In this document: positions 1 to 8,600 of the stretch, one piece after another
Position numbering within the stretch: position 1 is the first letter of the stretch
Layout: the number at the start of each line of letters is the position of its first letter
Source: an uncultured Bacteroides sp.
GTDB taxonomy: Bacteria; Bacteroidota; Bacteroidia; Bacteroidales; Bacteroidaceae
Assembly: GCA_900544675.1 (NCBI GenBank)
Contig: UQVZ01000043.1
Span: 1 to 26,404, forward strand
Direction of reading: 5' to 3'
Length of the DNA: 26,404 nt
Program-made: the position numbers and the translations under genes
The notes under the pieces: model-generated
What the model saw: the letters and a program-made list of their open reading frames with translations, nothing else
Databases searched by the model: none
What the model was told of the DNA's origin: nothing

Positions 1-52
1 GAGCATTAGCCTTCCAAGCTGAGGGTCGCGGGTTTGAGTCCCGTCTTCCGCT
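1..52 (+). tRNA. tRNA-Gly(TCC), 3' part only
   Basis: The window opens inside a tRNA gene. The anticodon loop CTTCCAA at 11-17 gives anticodon TCC (glycine). The T arm follows with the GTTTGAG-type loop, and the 3' acceptor strand CTTCCGC lies at 45-51 with discriminator T at 52. CCA is not encoded. The acceptor 5' strand and most of the D arm lie before the window. A run of T at 54-62 directly after the gene is a plausible transcription end. Confidence 0.9.
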
Positions 53-60
53 CTTTTTTT

Positions 61-436
61 TTCACCACAGAATTACACGGATTTGATAAATGAAGAATTA
101 AGAATGAAGAATGAAGAATTATCCGTTATTAACTATTCATTTTTAATTATTAATTCCCTCCGTGCGCTTTGCTCTCTCAAAAAGAAATAAACTTTGCGTC
201 TCAGCGCCTCTGCGTTCGGTTTATTTGAAACGCAGATTAGCGCAGATTTACGCAGATTATTATTTTCACCACAGATTACACAGAATTAAATGAAATTAAA
301 AATTAAACCCTGTGCCTCTGTGTTTGTTCTTAATTGAATACATCAGCAGAAGTATTGGCTTTAACTCCTAACGGAGCAAAGCGGAGTGATAACTTCTTTA
401 ACTTCTTAACTCCTTAAAATAACCTTGTCAACTTTC
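61..436. other. Repeat-rich non-coding stretch
   Basis: No credible reading frame is present. The stretch holds low-complexity and repeated motifs: two copies of a TTCACCACAGA..TTACAC motif (61-80 and 265-284), three tandem 10-base units beginning CGCAGATT (231-260), and a GAAGAATTAAGAATGAAGAAT run near 90-120. Such AT-rich short repeats are common between genes in Bacteroides genomes. I see no terminator for the minus-strand gene ending at 437. Confidence 0.6.
231..260. repeat. Three tandem 10-base CGCAGATTnn units
   Basis: Three exact-length units, CGCAGATTAG, CGCAGATTTA and CGCAGATTAT, lie head to tail. Only the last two bases vary. A related sequence (GCAGATTAACGCA) occurs at 21781, next to the mobile element, which suggests a dispersed filler repeat of this genome. 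Confidence 0.7.
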
Positions 437-1459
437 TCAAATCCATACTCCGGGAATCTGTGCACCGCACGAAGGACACGCACCCATAAACCCTGCTGTC
501 GACACACGGTATCCTTCCCGCCTTATCAGTAACTTGCCACAATGCGGGCAACAGGTGTTTTCCGTATCCGGCAACGTCGTATTGCCCAGATAGACAAAGT
601 GCATCCCTTCTTCTTGTGCGATTCTTCTCGCGCCGAGCAACGATGCCAACGGGGTAGGCTCCAGTTGCTGCAAGCGGTATTGAGGAAAGAAACGGCTGAT
701 GTGCAAAGGATTATCGGCAAAACCGTTTGCTACCAGCCAACGGCACATCGCACGGAAATCGTCTTCATCATCCGTTATGCCGGGAACCAGCAAACGAGTC
801 AGCTCCACCCACACACCGGCATCACGCATATATAATAAGGTGTCTAATACGGGCTGAAGACGGACATGACACAACTTGCGGTATACAGCATCCGAAAACG
901 ATTTCAAGTCAACATTGGCAGCATCGATAAAGGGAAGCAAGTCGCACAAAGGCTTCGGGTTGACATAGCCAGCCGTAACCAGTACATTCCGCAAGCCGGC
1001 TTCCTTGACCGCCGAAGCACAATCGTGCACGTATTCCAAATAGGTCAGCGGCTCGGTATAGGTATAAGCCACCGCCTTGCAACGGGAAGCCTCAGCCCAC
1101 CGCACAACCTCTGCGGGAAGCAAAGACTTGCAAGGAACATCCGCCGGAGACACTTGCGAAACCGACCAGTTCTGGCAATTCAGACACGACAGATTGCAAC
1201 CCGGCGCTGCCAAAGAGAAGCATTGCTCTCCCGGCAAATAATGGAACAACGGTTTCTTTTCCATCGGGTCCGCATGCAAAGCGCATACCTCGCCATACGC
1301 CAGTGTATACAAGCGCCCTCCCCGGTTCACCCTGCTCCGGCAAATGCCCGATTTCCCTTCTTCCAGCCGGCAAGTATGCGGACAAAGTTCGCATACTACC
1401 GTTCCGTCCGGATGTGATACATAATATGCAGCTTCTTTCATACAACCTTCCATTTCCAT
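437..1459 (-). CDS. amrS: AmmeMemoRadiSam system radical SAM enzyme
   Basis: A radical SAM protein of 340 residues, related to pyruvate formate-lyase activating enzymes. The [4Fe-4S]-binding CxxxCxxC motif (APGCNLSCLNCQNW) has cysteines at about 88, 92 and 95. An N-terminal cysteine set (CELCPHTC, then C about 40) and a C-terminal pair of CxxC motifs (CCPHC...CPSC) look like extra metal sites. Such enzymes cleave S-adenosylmethionine to make a 5'-deoxyadenosyl radical; the substrate of this family is unknown. The frame opens with TTG at 1462, but ATG at 1459 is the more natural start; ATG at 1453 is also possible. The gene begins almost directly after the stop of the Memo/AMMECR1 gene (1463-1465), so the two are surely co-transcribed and probably translationally coupled. 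Confidence 0.88.
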   Translation of the reverse strand: MEMEGCMKEAAYYVSHPDGTVVCELCPHTCRLEEGKSGICRSRVNRGGRLYTLAYGEVCALHADPMEKKPLFHYLPGEQCFSLAAPGCNLSCLNCQNWSVSQVSPADVPCKSLLPAEVVRWAEASRCKAVAYTYTEPLTYLEYVHDCASAVKEAGLRNVLVTAGYVNPKPLCDLLPFIDAANVDLKSFSDAVYRKLCHVRLQPVLDTLLYMRDAGVWVELTRLLVPGITDDEDDFRAMCRWLVANGFADNPLHISRFFPQYRLQQLEPTPLASLLGARRIAQEEGMHFVYLGNTTLPDTENTCCPHCGKLLIRREGYRVSTAGFMGACPSCGAQIPGVWI

Positions 1460-1462
1460 CAA

Positions 1463-2968
1463 TCACTCACCGAACACTACGGCTTCATACACATACAGCT
1501 CGGCATCTTTCCAACCATTCCACGACAATCCTGCTTTATCGCGTGCACAATGTCCCAAGAAGTCTTCTTTCGACCATCCGGTCTCCTCGGCCACTTGCGG
1601 AAGGAACGCGCCGCGATGCTCTCCCTTGACCAGGTAAATGCCGTGACGCCCCAATTGAAATTCGTCGATGGAATGAATCCTCCTCAAAGGGGAAAGCACC
1701 GATATCTCGATGCTTATCTGAGGCAGTTCCGCTTCGGTCAACGGATAAAAGCGAGGGTCTTCGAAAGCTGCTGCACGCGCCATATCCGCCACCACCCGAT
1801 AGAGCGGCTTGAAGCCAACCAGATTGCCAATGCAACCGCGCAATTTCCCATGCAGATGAAGGGTGACAAAAGCCCCGCAATGTTGCTGCAACGTAGGAGT
1901 CAGTTGTGTAGAATCGTATGGTGCATCGGTCTTGCCGGCAAGTGTGTTGGCTATGCTCTTGCGGGCAATCTGCAAAAGCATCGCCTTTTCATCCGATGTC
2001 AACCGGAAAGCTTCTTCTGTCTTAAGTTCATCTGTAGCCTGAGTCTTTACAATAGAAAAAGCGTGATAGCCCACTACACGTTCCCGGTCGCCATAAGCCG
2101 TATCGCCCGAATTGCAATAAGCCAGGTGCTGAATCTGCAAGTCTTTCCTCCCTTGCATCAGCATTAAGAGCACTGCTATCGGAGCTTGCCCGCAAGCACT
2201 GGTGTATAACTCGGGAACTCCGGTACGGGCATTGCTTACCAACGCATCGGCAAAAGCCCGCAACGAACCTGTCTGAATAGCATCTCCCGTCACCTTGTCT
2301 ACTCGGTTGGCATCCTCGTAAGCAGGATAATGCGAAAAATCGCTGCTTATGACAAACAAGTTCTCCGGCGTGAAATAAGGTTGCAAGGCACGCGCCACGC
2401 TCTTCAATTTATCCATATCAACCGTACCGATAACAAGAGGCACGACGGGAGGAAGCTGACGCAAACGGACCTGCAGGAAAGGCAATTGCACTTCAAGGCA
2501 ATGTTCACGAGCGTGTGCGCCGGGCAAATAAGCAAACACACTATCCTTCAATAAGGCATCACCGGTTTCCCGGTCTACCGGCACCCTGCCCAACGGTGTC
2601 TGGCAAGCATCAAAACAGTTATCAACCGAAACACCATCGAACGACATACGATGGCTGGGACCTAAAAGAAACACTCTTTTATATACTGCGTCTGGACGGA
2701 TAGTGGCAAAAGCCTTTGCCGCTGTAGCACCCGAATACACATAACCGGCGTGAGGCACAATAACCGCCTGCACCCCATCGGTTGCCTTTATCGATGAAGC
2801 GGACTCGAAAAACTCCGTTACTTCCGAACGCAACGTATCCGCGTCACCCGGATAAAACATTCCGGCTACAGCCGGCATCCGCACCTTCTCTTCGCCCGAA
2901 GAACAGGCATTCGTAACACTCTGTACCATAATCAGTAAAATTAAAACCAGATTCCACTTTATTTGCAT
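1463..2968 (-). CDS. AmmeMemoRadiSam system protein: Memo (AmrB) fused to AMMECR1 (AmrA)
   Basis: A 501-residue fusion. Residues 1-22 form a hydrophobic signal ending in VTNAC, so the protein is exported and possibly lipid-anchored at Cys22, although the lipobox is weak. Residues about 30-305 are a Memo domain, related in fold to extradiol dioxygenases and LigB: it starts MPAVAGMFYPGD and keeps VPHAGYVYSG (His73), GPSHR (His106) and a TSACG segment (Cys259). Residues about 325-501 are an AMMECR1 domain with the hallmark RGCIGN at 377-382. Many genomes encode the two domains separately next to the radical SAM gene. The biochemical role is unknown. An AT-rich upstream stretch (about 3015-3045) has an imperfect minus-strand -7-like TACCTTTT. 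Confidence 0.85.
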   Translation of the reverse strand: MQIKWNLVLILLIMVQSVTNACSSGEEKVRMPAVAGMFYPGDADTLRSEVTEFFESASSIKATDGVQAVIVPHAGYVYSGATAAKAFATIRPDAVYKRVFLLGPSHRMSFDGVSVDNCFDACQTPLGRVPVDRETGDALLKDSVFAYLPGAHAREHCLEVQLPFLQVRLRQLPPVVPLVIGTVDMDKLKSVARALQPYFTPENLFVISSDFSHYPAYEDANRVDKVTGDAIQTGSLRAFADALVSNARTGVPELYTSACGQAPIAVLLMLMQGRKDLQIQHLAYCNSGDTAYGDRERVVGYHAFSIVKTQATDELKTEEAFRLTSDEKAMLLQIARKSIANTLAGKTDAPYDSTQLTPTLQQHCGAFVTLHLHGKLRGCIGNLVGFKPLYRVVADMARAAAFEDPRFYPLTEAELPQISIEISVLSPLRRIHSIDEFQLGRHGIYLVKGEHRGAFLPQVAEETGWSKEDFLGHCARDKAGLSWNGWKDAELYVYEAVVFGE

Positions 2969-3295
2969 GACGTTATCTAGTTAAGGTAAGTCGATGGTAA
3001 ATATAGCAAAAAGGTATCACATAATCGATTGAAAACTGACTTTTTTTCCTTTTCCCTGTCATTTCGTCTATACAGATGACAAATATTCCAGCAACTTTCT
3101 TTCCCCCTTATCCACGAATGTTTAATTTGGGAGGCATTTTGTTTAAAATAGTTTTCATAGGTTTAAAATCAGGGCACATGCCATGCTACGGCACAGAGTT
3201 TGCAAATAGTAAGGTGAACTTCGGAAGCCGAAAGGCGGAGGGAGTTCAAAAGAACAATTGATAAATAAAGAACTAAAAAATAGGAGATTAAGATT
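2969..3295. other. Divergent intergenic region before hsp20
   Basis: This 327-base stretch separates the minus-strand Memo/AMMECR1 gene from the plus-strand chaperone gene. It holds a promoter candidate for the chaperone (3126-3156) and a long leader with small GC hairpins around 3215-3245. A 61-codon open frame at 3076-3261 spans the promoter, has no recognisable domain, and is not called. Confidence 0.5.
3126..3156 (+). promoter_or_regulatory. Bacteroides-type promoter for hsp20
   Basis: TTTG at 3126-3129 is followed, after exactly 19 bases, by TAGTTTTC at 3149-3156, one mismatch from TAnnTTTG. Transcription would start near 3163 and give a leader of about 130 bases. A second weaker candidate, TAGGTTTA, lies at 3158-3165. 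Confidence 0.45.
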
Positions 3296-3733
3296 ATGAC
3301 ACCGAGTAGAAGAAATTACAATCAAGAATGGTTACCGAGTATTTTCAATGACTTCTTCGATAACGATTGGATGGTAAAGGCTAACGCAACAGCACCTGCT
3401 ATCAATGTTGTAGAAAGCGACAAAGACTACAAGGTAGAAGTTGCAGCTCCGGGTATGACAAAAGAGGATTTCAATATCCACTTGAGTGAAGATAACGAAT
3501 TGGTTATCTCTATGGAGAAGAAGACCGAAAACAAGGAAGAGGACAAGGAAAACAAGAAGTACTTGCGCCGCGAGTTCTCTTACTCTAAATTCCAACAGGC
3601 TTTGGTTCTTCCGGACGACGTAGAAAAAGACAAGATCAGTGCCAATGTCACCAATGGTGTATTGACCATCGACCTGCCGAAACGTGCACCTGAAGAAAAA
3701 GTGAAAGTCAACAAAGTTATTGAAATTCACTAA
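3296..3733 (+). CDS. Hsp20/alpha-crystallin family small heat-shock protein
   Basis: A 145-residue cytoplasmic holdase that binds unfolding proteins without ATP. The alpha-crystallin domain spans about residues 35-130: it opens with PAINVVESDKDYKVEVAAPG and ends with the conserved GVLTIDLPKR (the G-V-L motif of the last strand). The short C-terminal tail has EKVKVNKVIEIH, whose I-E-I resembles the I-x-I anchor used for oligomer assembly. The ATG is well supported by AGGAG at 3282-3286, nine bases upstream, an unusually good ribosome site for this group. The gene stands alone between its own promoter and a strong terminator. Length is typical for the family. Confidence 0.95.
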   Translation: MTPSRRNYNQEWLPSIFNDFFDNDWMVKANATAPAINVVESDKDYKVEVAAPGMTKEDFNIHLSEDNELVISMEKKTENKEEDKENKKYLRREFSYSKFQQALVLPDDVEKDKISANVTNGVLTIDLPKRAPEEKVKVNKVIEIH

Positions 3734-3752
3734 TCGGTATAATCCTTAAGGG

Positions 3753-3795
3753 AAAGCCGGAAATGTCTCGCAAAAGATGTTTCCGGCTTTTTTTG
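3753..3795 (+). terminator. Rho-independent terminator after hsp20
   Basis: The arms AAAGCCGGAAA (3753-3763) and TTTCCGGCTTT (3780-3790) pair perfectly over 11 bases around a 16-base loop. A T-run continues to 3794. Confidence 0.9.
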
Positions 3796-3798
3796 TAA

Positions 3799-4761
3799 TC
3801 ATTCCGGCTCAATCTCATTGGGTGAAGGCAGGGGTTTCCAACCGTCGCCAAAGGTGTCGTAGGCATCGGTCACGACTACAAACGCCTGAGGGTCTGCCTC
3901 CTTGATGGTGACTTTCACTCCAGCCACCTCTTTATAACTGACCACGAGGAAAATCATTTCCTTGTCTTTTCCCGTATAAAGCCCGCTGCTCTTGATGCAC
4001 GTGGCGGTACGGTCAAGGTCTTTCAGGATATATTGATGCAGGGCGGTCAGCTTCTTATCGCTAATGACAAATATCAGCTTGTCGTTCTTCGAACCGTTAA
4101 TCATATAAGCAATCACACGCGAAATGATGAAGATGGCTATCAACGAATACAAGGACAGGTAGATGGAAGGCTCGTCCGATGCGTCGGGAGCTCCCAACCC
4201 GAAGCCTATCACCAACAAGCCGAAGCAGACCACTGCACCGTCTACCAGCAAGATGGCACGCGAGAAACGGATATGGGCATACTTCTGTAACATCATACCT
4301 ACAATGTCACTTCCTCCTGTCGTAGCCTGGTTCTTTACCACAATGCCGCTTCCGATGCCTATCAACACGGCACCTATCACGCAGGTCAGCATCAGATGAC
4401 TGGACAAATCCATTACGCCGCCCAATAACTGGGCAGGGTCGAGCGCATGCAACGCCTCTTCGGTAGGATAAGCCAGACGGGACATCACGTTCATCAGCAA
4501 AGGAGTGATGAGTGCCGCCGCAATGGTACGCGCTCCCAGTTTCGTTCCCAAAAAGATGACCGAAAGCGCCAGCAAAGGAATATCGAACATATATCCGAAT
4601 GTTCCCACCTGAATGGAAGGAAACAGATTATGCAACACAATGCTTGCTCCATACACACCTCCCGGCACAATGTTGTACGGGTTAATAAAAAACACAAAAC
4701 CAGCCGCCAAGATAATGCATCCCAGCAAAATATTCAGCCAACCTGTAAGCTCTTTCTTCAT
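3799..4761 (-). CDS. YitT family integral membrane protein
   Basis: A 320-residue inner-membrane protein. Five to six hydrophobic helices lie in the first 225 residues (about 8-30, 50-72, 78-96, 120-142, 168-190 and 203-222). Family signatures are NPYNIVPGGVYGAS near residue 28 and NQATTGGSDIVGMML near residue 144. The soluble C-terminal part (about 225-310, KNDKLIFVISDKK...ADPQAFVVVTDAYDTFG) is the DUF2179 domain, an ACT-like fold thought to sense a ligand. The transported or sensed compound is unknown for the family. It starts at ATG 4761, divergent from the lipoprotein gene at 4968. Confidence 0.88.
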   Translation of the reverse strand: MKKELTGWLNILLGCIILAAGFVFFINPYNIVPGGVYGASIVLHNLFPSIQVGTFGYMFDIPLLALSVIFLGTKLGARTIAAALITPLLMNVMSRLAYPTEEALHALDPAQLLGGVMDLSSHLMLTCVIGAVLIGIGSGIVVKNQATTGGSDIVGMMLQKYAHIRFSRAILLVDGAVVCFGLLVIGFGLGAPDASDEPSIYLSLYSLIAIFIISRVIAYMINGSKNDKLIFVISDKKLTALHQYILKDLDRTATCIKSSGLYTGKDKEMIFLVVSYKEVAGVKVTIKEADPQAFVVVTDAYDTFGDGWKPLPSPNEIEPE

Positions 4762-4931
4762 ATCACTAATCTATTTTTATGCAGCAAATATACAAAGAAA
4801 GATTGAAAGAGCCAAACTTGCCGACTTACAAGAAGCGAACAGATAACGAAAAGAAAATGCTTTTCTCGCTACCAGTCACTAATTCATGTTATAACTTTTA
4901 AGCAAAAACAGATTATTCGAACAACTTTCGT

Positions 4932-4939
4932 TATATTTG
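4932..4939 (+). promoter_or_regulatory. -7 element TATATTTG for the lipoprotein gene
   Basis: TATATTTG matches TAnnTTTG exactly, 28 bases before the ATG. No clear TTTG is visible at the -33 position. Confidence 0.5.
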
Positions 4940-4967
4940 CTCATCACAGACTAAAAGCGAAAAAGAT

Positions 4968-5627
4968 ATGAAAACGAAAATGATAGCTTGGGGATTGTCT
5001 GCACTGCTATTGTGCGGATGCGGAAGTACGTATCAAGCCACGTCAACGATGGCAGGTGCCTCGATAGGCGGAAACGTAGGAGGAGCCATAGGAGGGCTGG
5101 TGGGAAGCAACCGCCATTGGGATGGAGGCTACCGCGGTTCGGCTATCGGCACGCTGGTAGGCACATTGGCAGGCGCAGCTATCGGCGGAGCCATCAGCTC
5201 GGCACAAGAGCGGAAAGCACGGGGAGAATATGTTATCGAAGAAGAAAACACCTATACTCCCAGGCTGCAAGATGCCCCCTCAAGCGTAAGCTACCTGCAA
5301 ATCCGGAATATCCGTTTCATCGATGAAAGCCGCGACCACATCATCCAGCCGGAAGAACACAGCAAGGTCATCTTCGAAATCATCAATACCAGCAATGAAA
5401 CGGTCTACAACTGCGTACCGATTGTACAAACCGACAACAAACGGATTTATGTCTCACCTTCGGTCATGATAGAACAGATTGCACCACACGAAGGCATCAA
5501 ATACACCGCTCACCTGAGGGGAGGGAAACGATTGAAAGAAGGCGAAGTCATCATCCACATCGCTGTAGCCGACTATGAAGGAAATGAGTACGACTGGCAA
5601 GAGTTTTCGCTCCCTACGGGCAAGTAA
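4968..5627 (+). CDS. Glycine-zipper lipoprotein
   Basis: A 219-residue lipoprotein of unknown function. The signal peptide ends in the lipobox LCGC, making Cys18 the lipid anchor. Residues about 28-78 form a glycine zipper: repeated small-residue motifs such as GASIGGNVGGAIGGLVG and GTLVGTLAGAAIGGAIS, split by a charged turn (SNRHWDGGYRG), as in outer-membrane proteins whose zipper helices insert into or pack on the membrane. Residues about 105-215 form a soluble beta-rich domain (SYLQIRNIRFIDES...VIFEIINTSNETVYNCVPIV) with the look of a small immunoglobulin-like domain. It is monocistronic, with its own -7 element and a short terminator. Confidence 0.8.
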   Translation: MKTKMIAWGLSALLLCGCGSTYQATSTMAGASIGGNVGGAIGGLVGSNRHWDGGYRGSAIGTLVGTLAGAAIGGAISSAQERKARGEYVIEEENTYTPRLQDAPSSVSYLQIRNIRFIDESRDHIIQPEEHSKVIFEIINTSNETVYNCVPIVQTDNKRIYVSPSVMIEQIAPHEGIKYTAHLRGGKRLKEGEVIIHIAVADYEGNEYDWQEFSLPTGK

Positions 5628-5643
5628 TTCCTTTCCTCATGCC

Positions 5644-5662
5644 AGCCGTACTCCGGCTTTTT
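5644..5662 (+). terminator. Short terminator after the lipoprotein gene
   Basis: AGCCG (5644-5648) pairs with CGGCT (5654-5658) around a 5-base loop and is followed by T's to 5662. It lies between two convergent genes. Confidence 0.55.
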
Positions 5663-8600
5663 CATTCAACGCCGATTGAAACGGAAGCTTTTTTCTCTTC
5701 GGGCTGACTGTCTTTGATGTTATCGATAAACAGCAGCATACGATTGATGATGTTCACATCGCTCACTCCGCTATCAAAGTCCAACGACAACAGATTCAAA
5801 TCAGGGAAGAAATGTTTCAACCTCTTTTCAACTCCTTTGGATACAATGTGATTGGCGATACAGCCGAACGGCTGAAGGCTGACGACACTGTTTACTCCCC
5901 TACGGGCACACGACATGACCTCGGCTGGAAGCAACCATCCTTCGCCAAACTGGGCATTGAGCGTAATCACCTTATCAGCCTCTTCTGCCTCGGCAAAAAT
6001 ATCTTCGAAGGGCGTAAAATAATGAAACTTGCTTGCCGTGCGGTTCACTTTCTCTATTTGCTTGCGGATACGCTTGTACACCCATCCGTAAACGAAACGG
6101 AGTAAAGACTTCCGTGCCAAGTGGGTTTTCACATTCACCCGGCTATTGACAAAGCTCTGCATAAAGAAATCGAGCAACAACGGAGGAACAACCTCTATTT
6201 TCCGGTCGATAAGCCAGTCGGTGACACGCTTCTGCGCAAACGGATTAAATTTCAGAAAAATCTCCCCTACTACACCCACTTTCGGACAAGGCACGTCGTT
6301 ACATATCTTATTGAAATCGGTAGCTGCCAACGAAAGATAACACAACAAGTCTTCCGCCTTATCGTCGAGAATAAACTGCACCCCTGCCTGTAAATAAAGG
6401 TCGCGCAGGCGTGCCGCTTCTCCCGGCTTCTTTTCGCGCACGACCGAAGCGTAATAAAACTTGGCAATGCAGTCGGTATAAAGAATGGCATACATGGCTA
6501 TGGGCAATAGTTTGAACCAGTTAATCTTAAACCCGGGCTGAAGGTTTTCGATGGAAGCGCCAAAAGAAAACGAAACCACCGGCACATCATCATAGCCAGC
6601 CTCAACCAGTGCTTTCTTTATCAACCCGATGTAATTGCTGGCACGGCATTGTCCGCCCGTTTGCGTCATGGCGATTGCCGTATGATGCGGGTCATATTTC
6701 CCGCTCTTGAACGCCTTGATTACGTCTCCCACAATCAACGTGGCAGGATAACACACCTCGTTGTTGGCATACTTCAATCCCCATTCGCACGACTCCGTAT
6801 CGCTCAACGGAAGGTTCTCGACATCATATCCTGCCACTTTCATCACCGCCGGAATCAAGGGTGACAAGAAAGGGGTAAAGTAAGGCACTAGAATCTTACG
6901 CTTCCGGCAGTCTTCGGTAAACACCGGAGTCGTACGGAAAGCGACCTCTTCCTGACCGGCTTCTTGTTCTTTGCCAACCAGTTTCAGGCTTTCTACCAGC
7001 GAACGGATGCGCAGCTTCATGGAGCCTATGTTATTGATGTCGTCCAGTTTCAGCAATGTCAAGACCTTATGATGACGCGCAAGCAAATCGCGCACTTCAT
7101 CTGTAAGAAAAGCATCAGGTCCACAACCAAAGGAAGTAAGCTGGACAAACTGCACATTGGAATGTGAAGCGCTCCACTCTGCCGCAGCCAAAATCCGGTT
7201 GGGATAAGCCCACTGTGCCAGAAAGTGTACATCATCGATTGCCACGTGTTTTCTTCTCACAATGTCATCGGTAATGACATAAATGCCCATCTCGGCAAGC
7301 ACTTCGGACACTTTATGCTGAATCAATTCGTCCGTATGATAAGGTCTGCCCGCAAGCAATACAGTCAATGCCTGCTTTTCCTTTGCCTTACGATAGATGT
7401 CCTCGTTATAGGCAACGAGCTTGTCCACATACGCTTCCTGCTCCCGCAAAGCTACATCGAAAGCCTGACGTATCCGGGACTCGTCTACGCCTAACCCATG
7501 CAAATATTCCTGACATTGCTTAAACAACAGCTTCTTATCCTTGAAACCGATTGTCGGAGAATCGACTGGCACCTCGTCCGCCTGCACGCTGCGAATGACT
7601 GCCGAATAGCCCGTCACGACAGGACAATTATAACTGTTCTGCTCCTCGCCCTGCCCTTCGAAGACCACAAAAGGCATAAAAATCCGGTTCACTTTCTTAT
7701 CTATCAAATTCTGGATATGGCTATGAACCAGCTTGGCTGGGAAACAAATATTATCGGACATCACCATACAGGCACTCCGCTCGTAACGGGAAAAATTGGA
7801 GACATCAGACAAACAGACCTCTATGCCACAAGCGGTAAACAACGTATGCCAGAACGGATATTCCTCATACATATTCAGACACCGGGGAATGCCTATCACC
7901 AGACCTGCCCCACCGGATACCTCCGGCTTCCGGTCGAACAGCAATGCATTCTTATAGGCGTATGCATTCTCTCCTTTCTCCAAAGCTTTGCTCCCTCGAT
8001 TAGTAAATACCTTCTCGCACCGGTTTCCGGAATAATAGCAAGCTCCGTTATCGAACTGATAGCGTACTACCAGACAACTATTGTCACAACCTTTGCAATG
8101 CAACAGGCGCGATGTGTAATGAGCTTCCGACAACATTTCTTCCAGTGTGACAGAGGAAGCCGAAGGGTGCTGGCTGGCATACCATGCACATCCTAACGCC
8201 CCCATCAGTTCGGGCATATCACATCGCGTCACCTCCGTCTGGGTCAACAATTCCAATGCACGCACAATGGCGTCATTGCGCATCGTGCCTCCCTGCACTA
8301 CAATATGACTGCCCAATGCCGAAGCATCTTTCAGCTTCAACACCTTATACAGGCAATTCTTCACGACCGAATAAGCCAGTCCGGCTGCTATATCATCTAC
8401 CGTAGCACCCTCACGCAGTGCCTGCTTTACCTTTGAATTCATGAAAACCGTACAACGGGTACCCAAATCGCAAGGCGCAAGCGAACGGCAGGCAGCCGAT
8501 GAAAAGTCTGTCAACGTATATCCTAACGTCTTGGCAAATGTTTCGATAAACGAGCCGCATCCCGATGAACAAGCTTCATTGATTTCGATACGGTCTATCA

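Noticed and set aside
61..284. Possible CRISPR or satellite array from the repeated motifs
   Set aside because: The repeats are few, unequal in spacing and without unique spacers. They look like ordinary intergenic repeats.
3076..3261. 61-codon open frame before hsp20
   Set aside because: It overlaps the best hsp20 promoter and leader hairpins, shows no domain and has no ribosome site.
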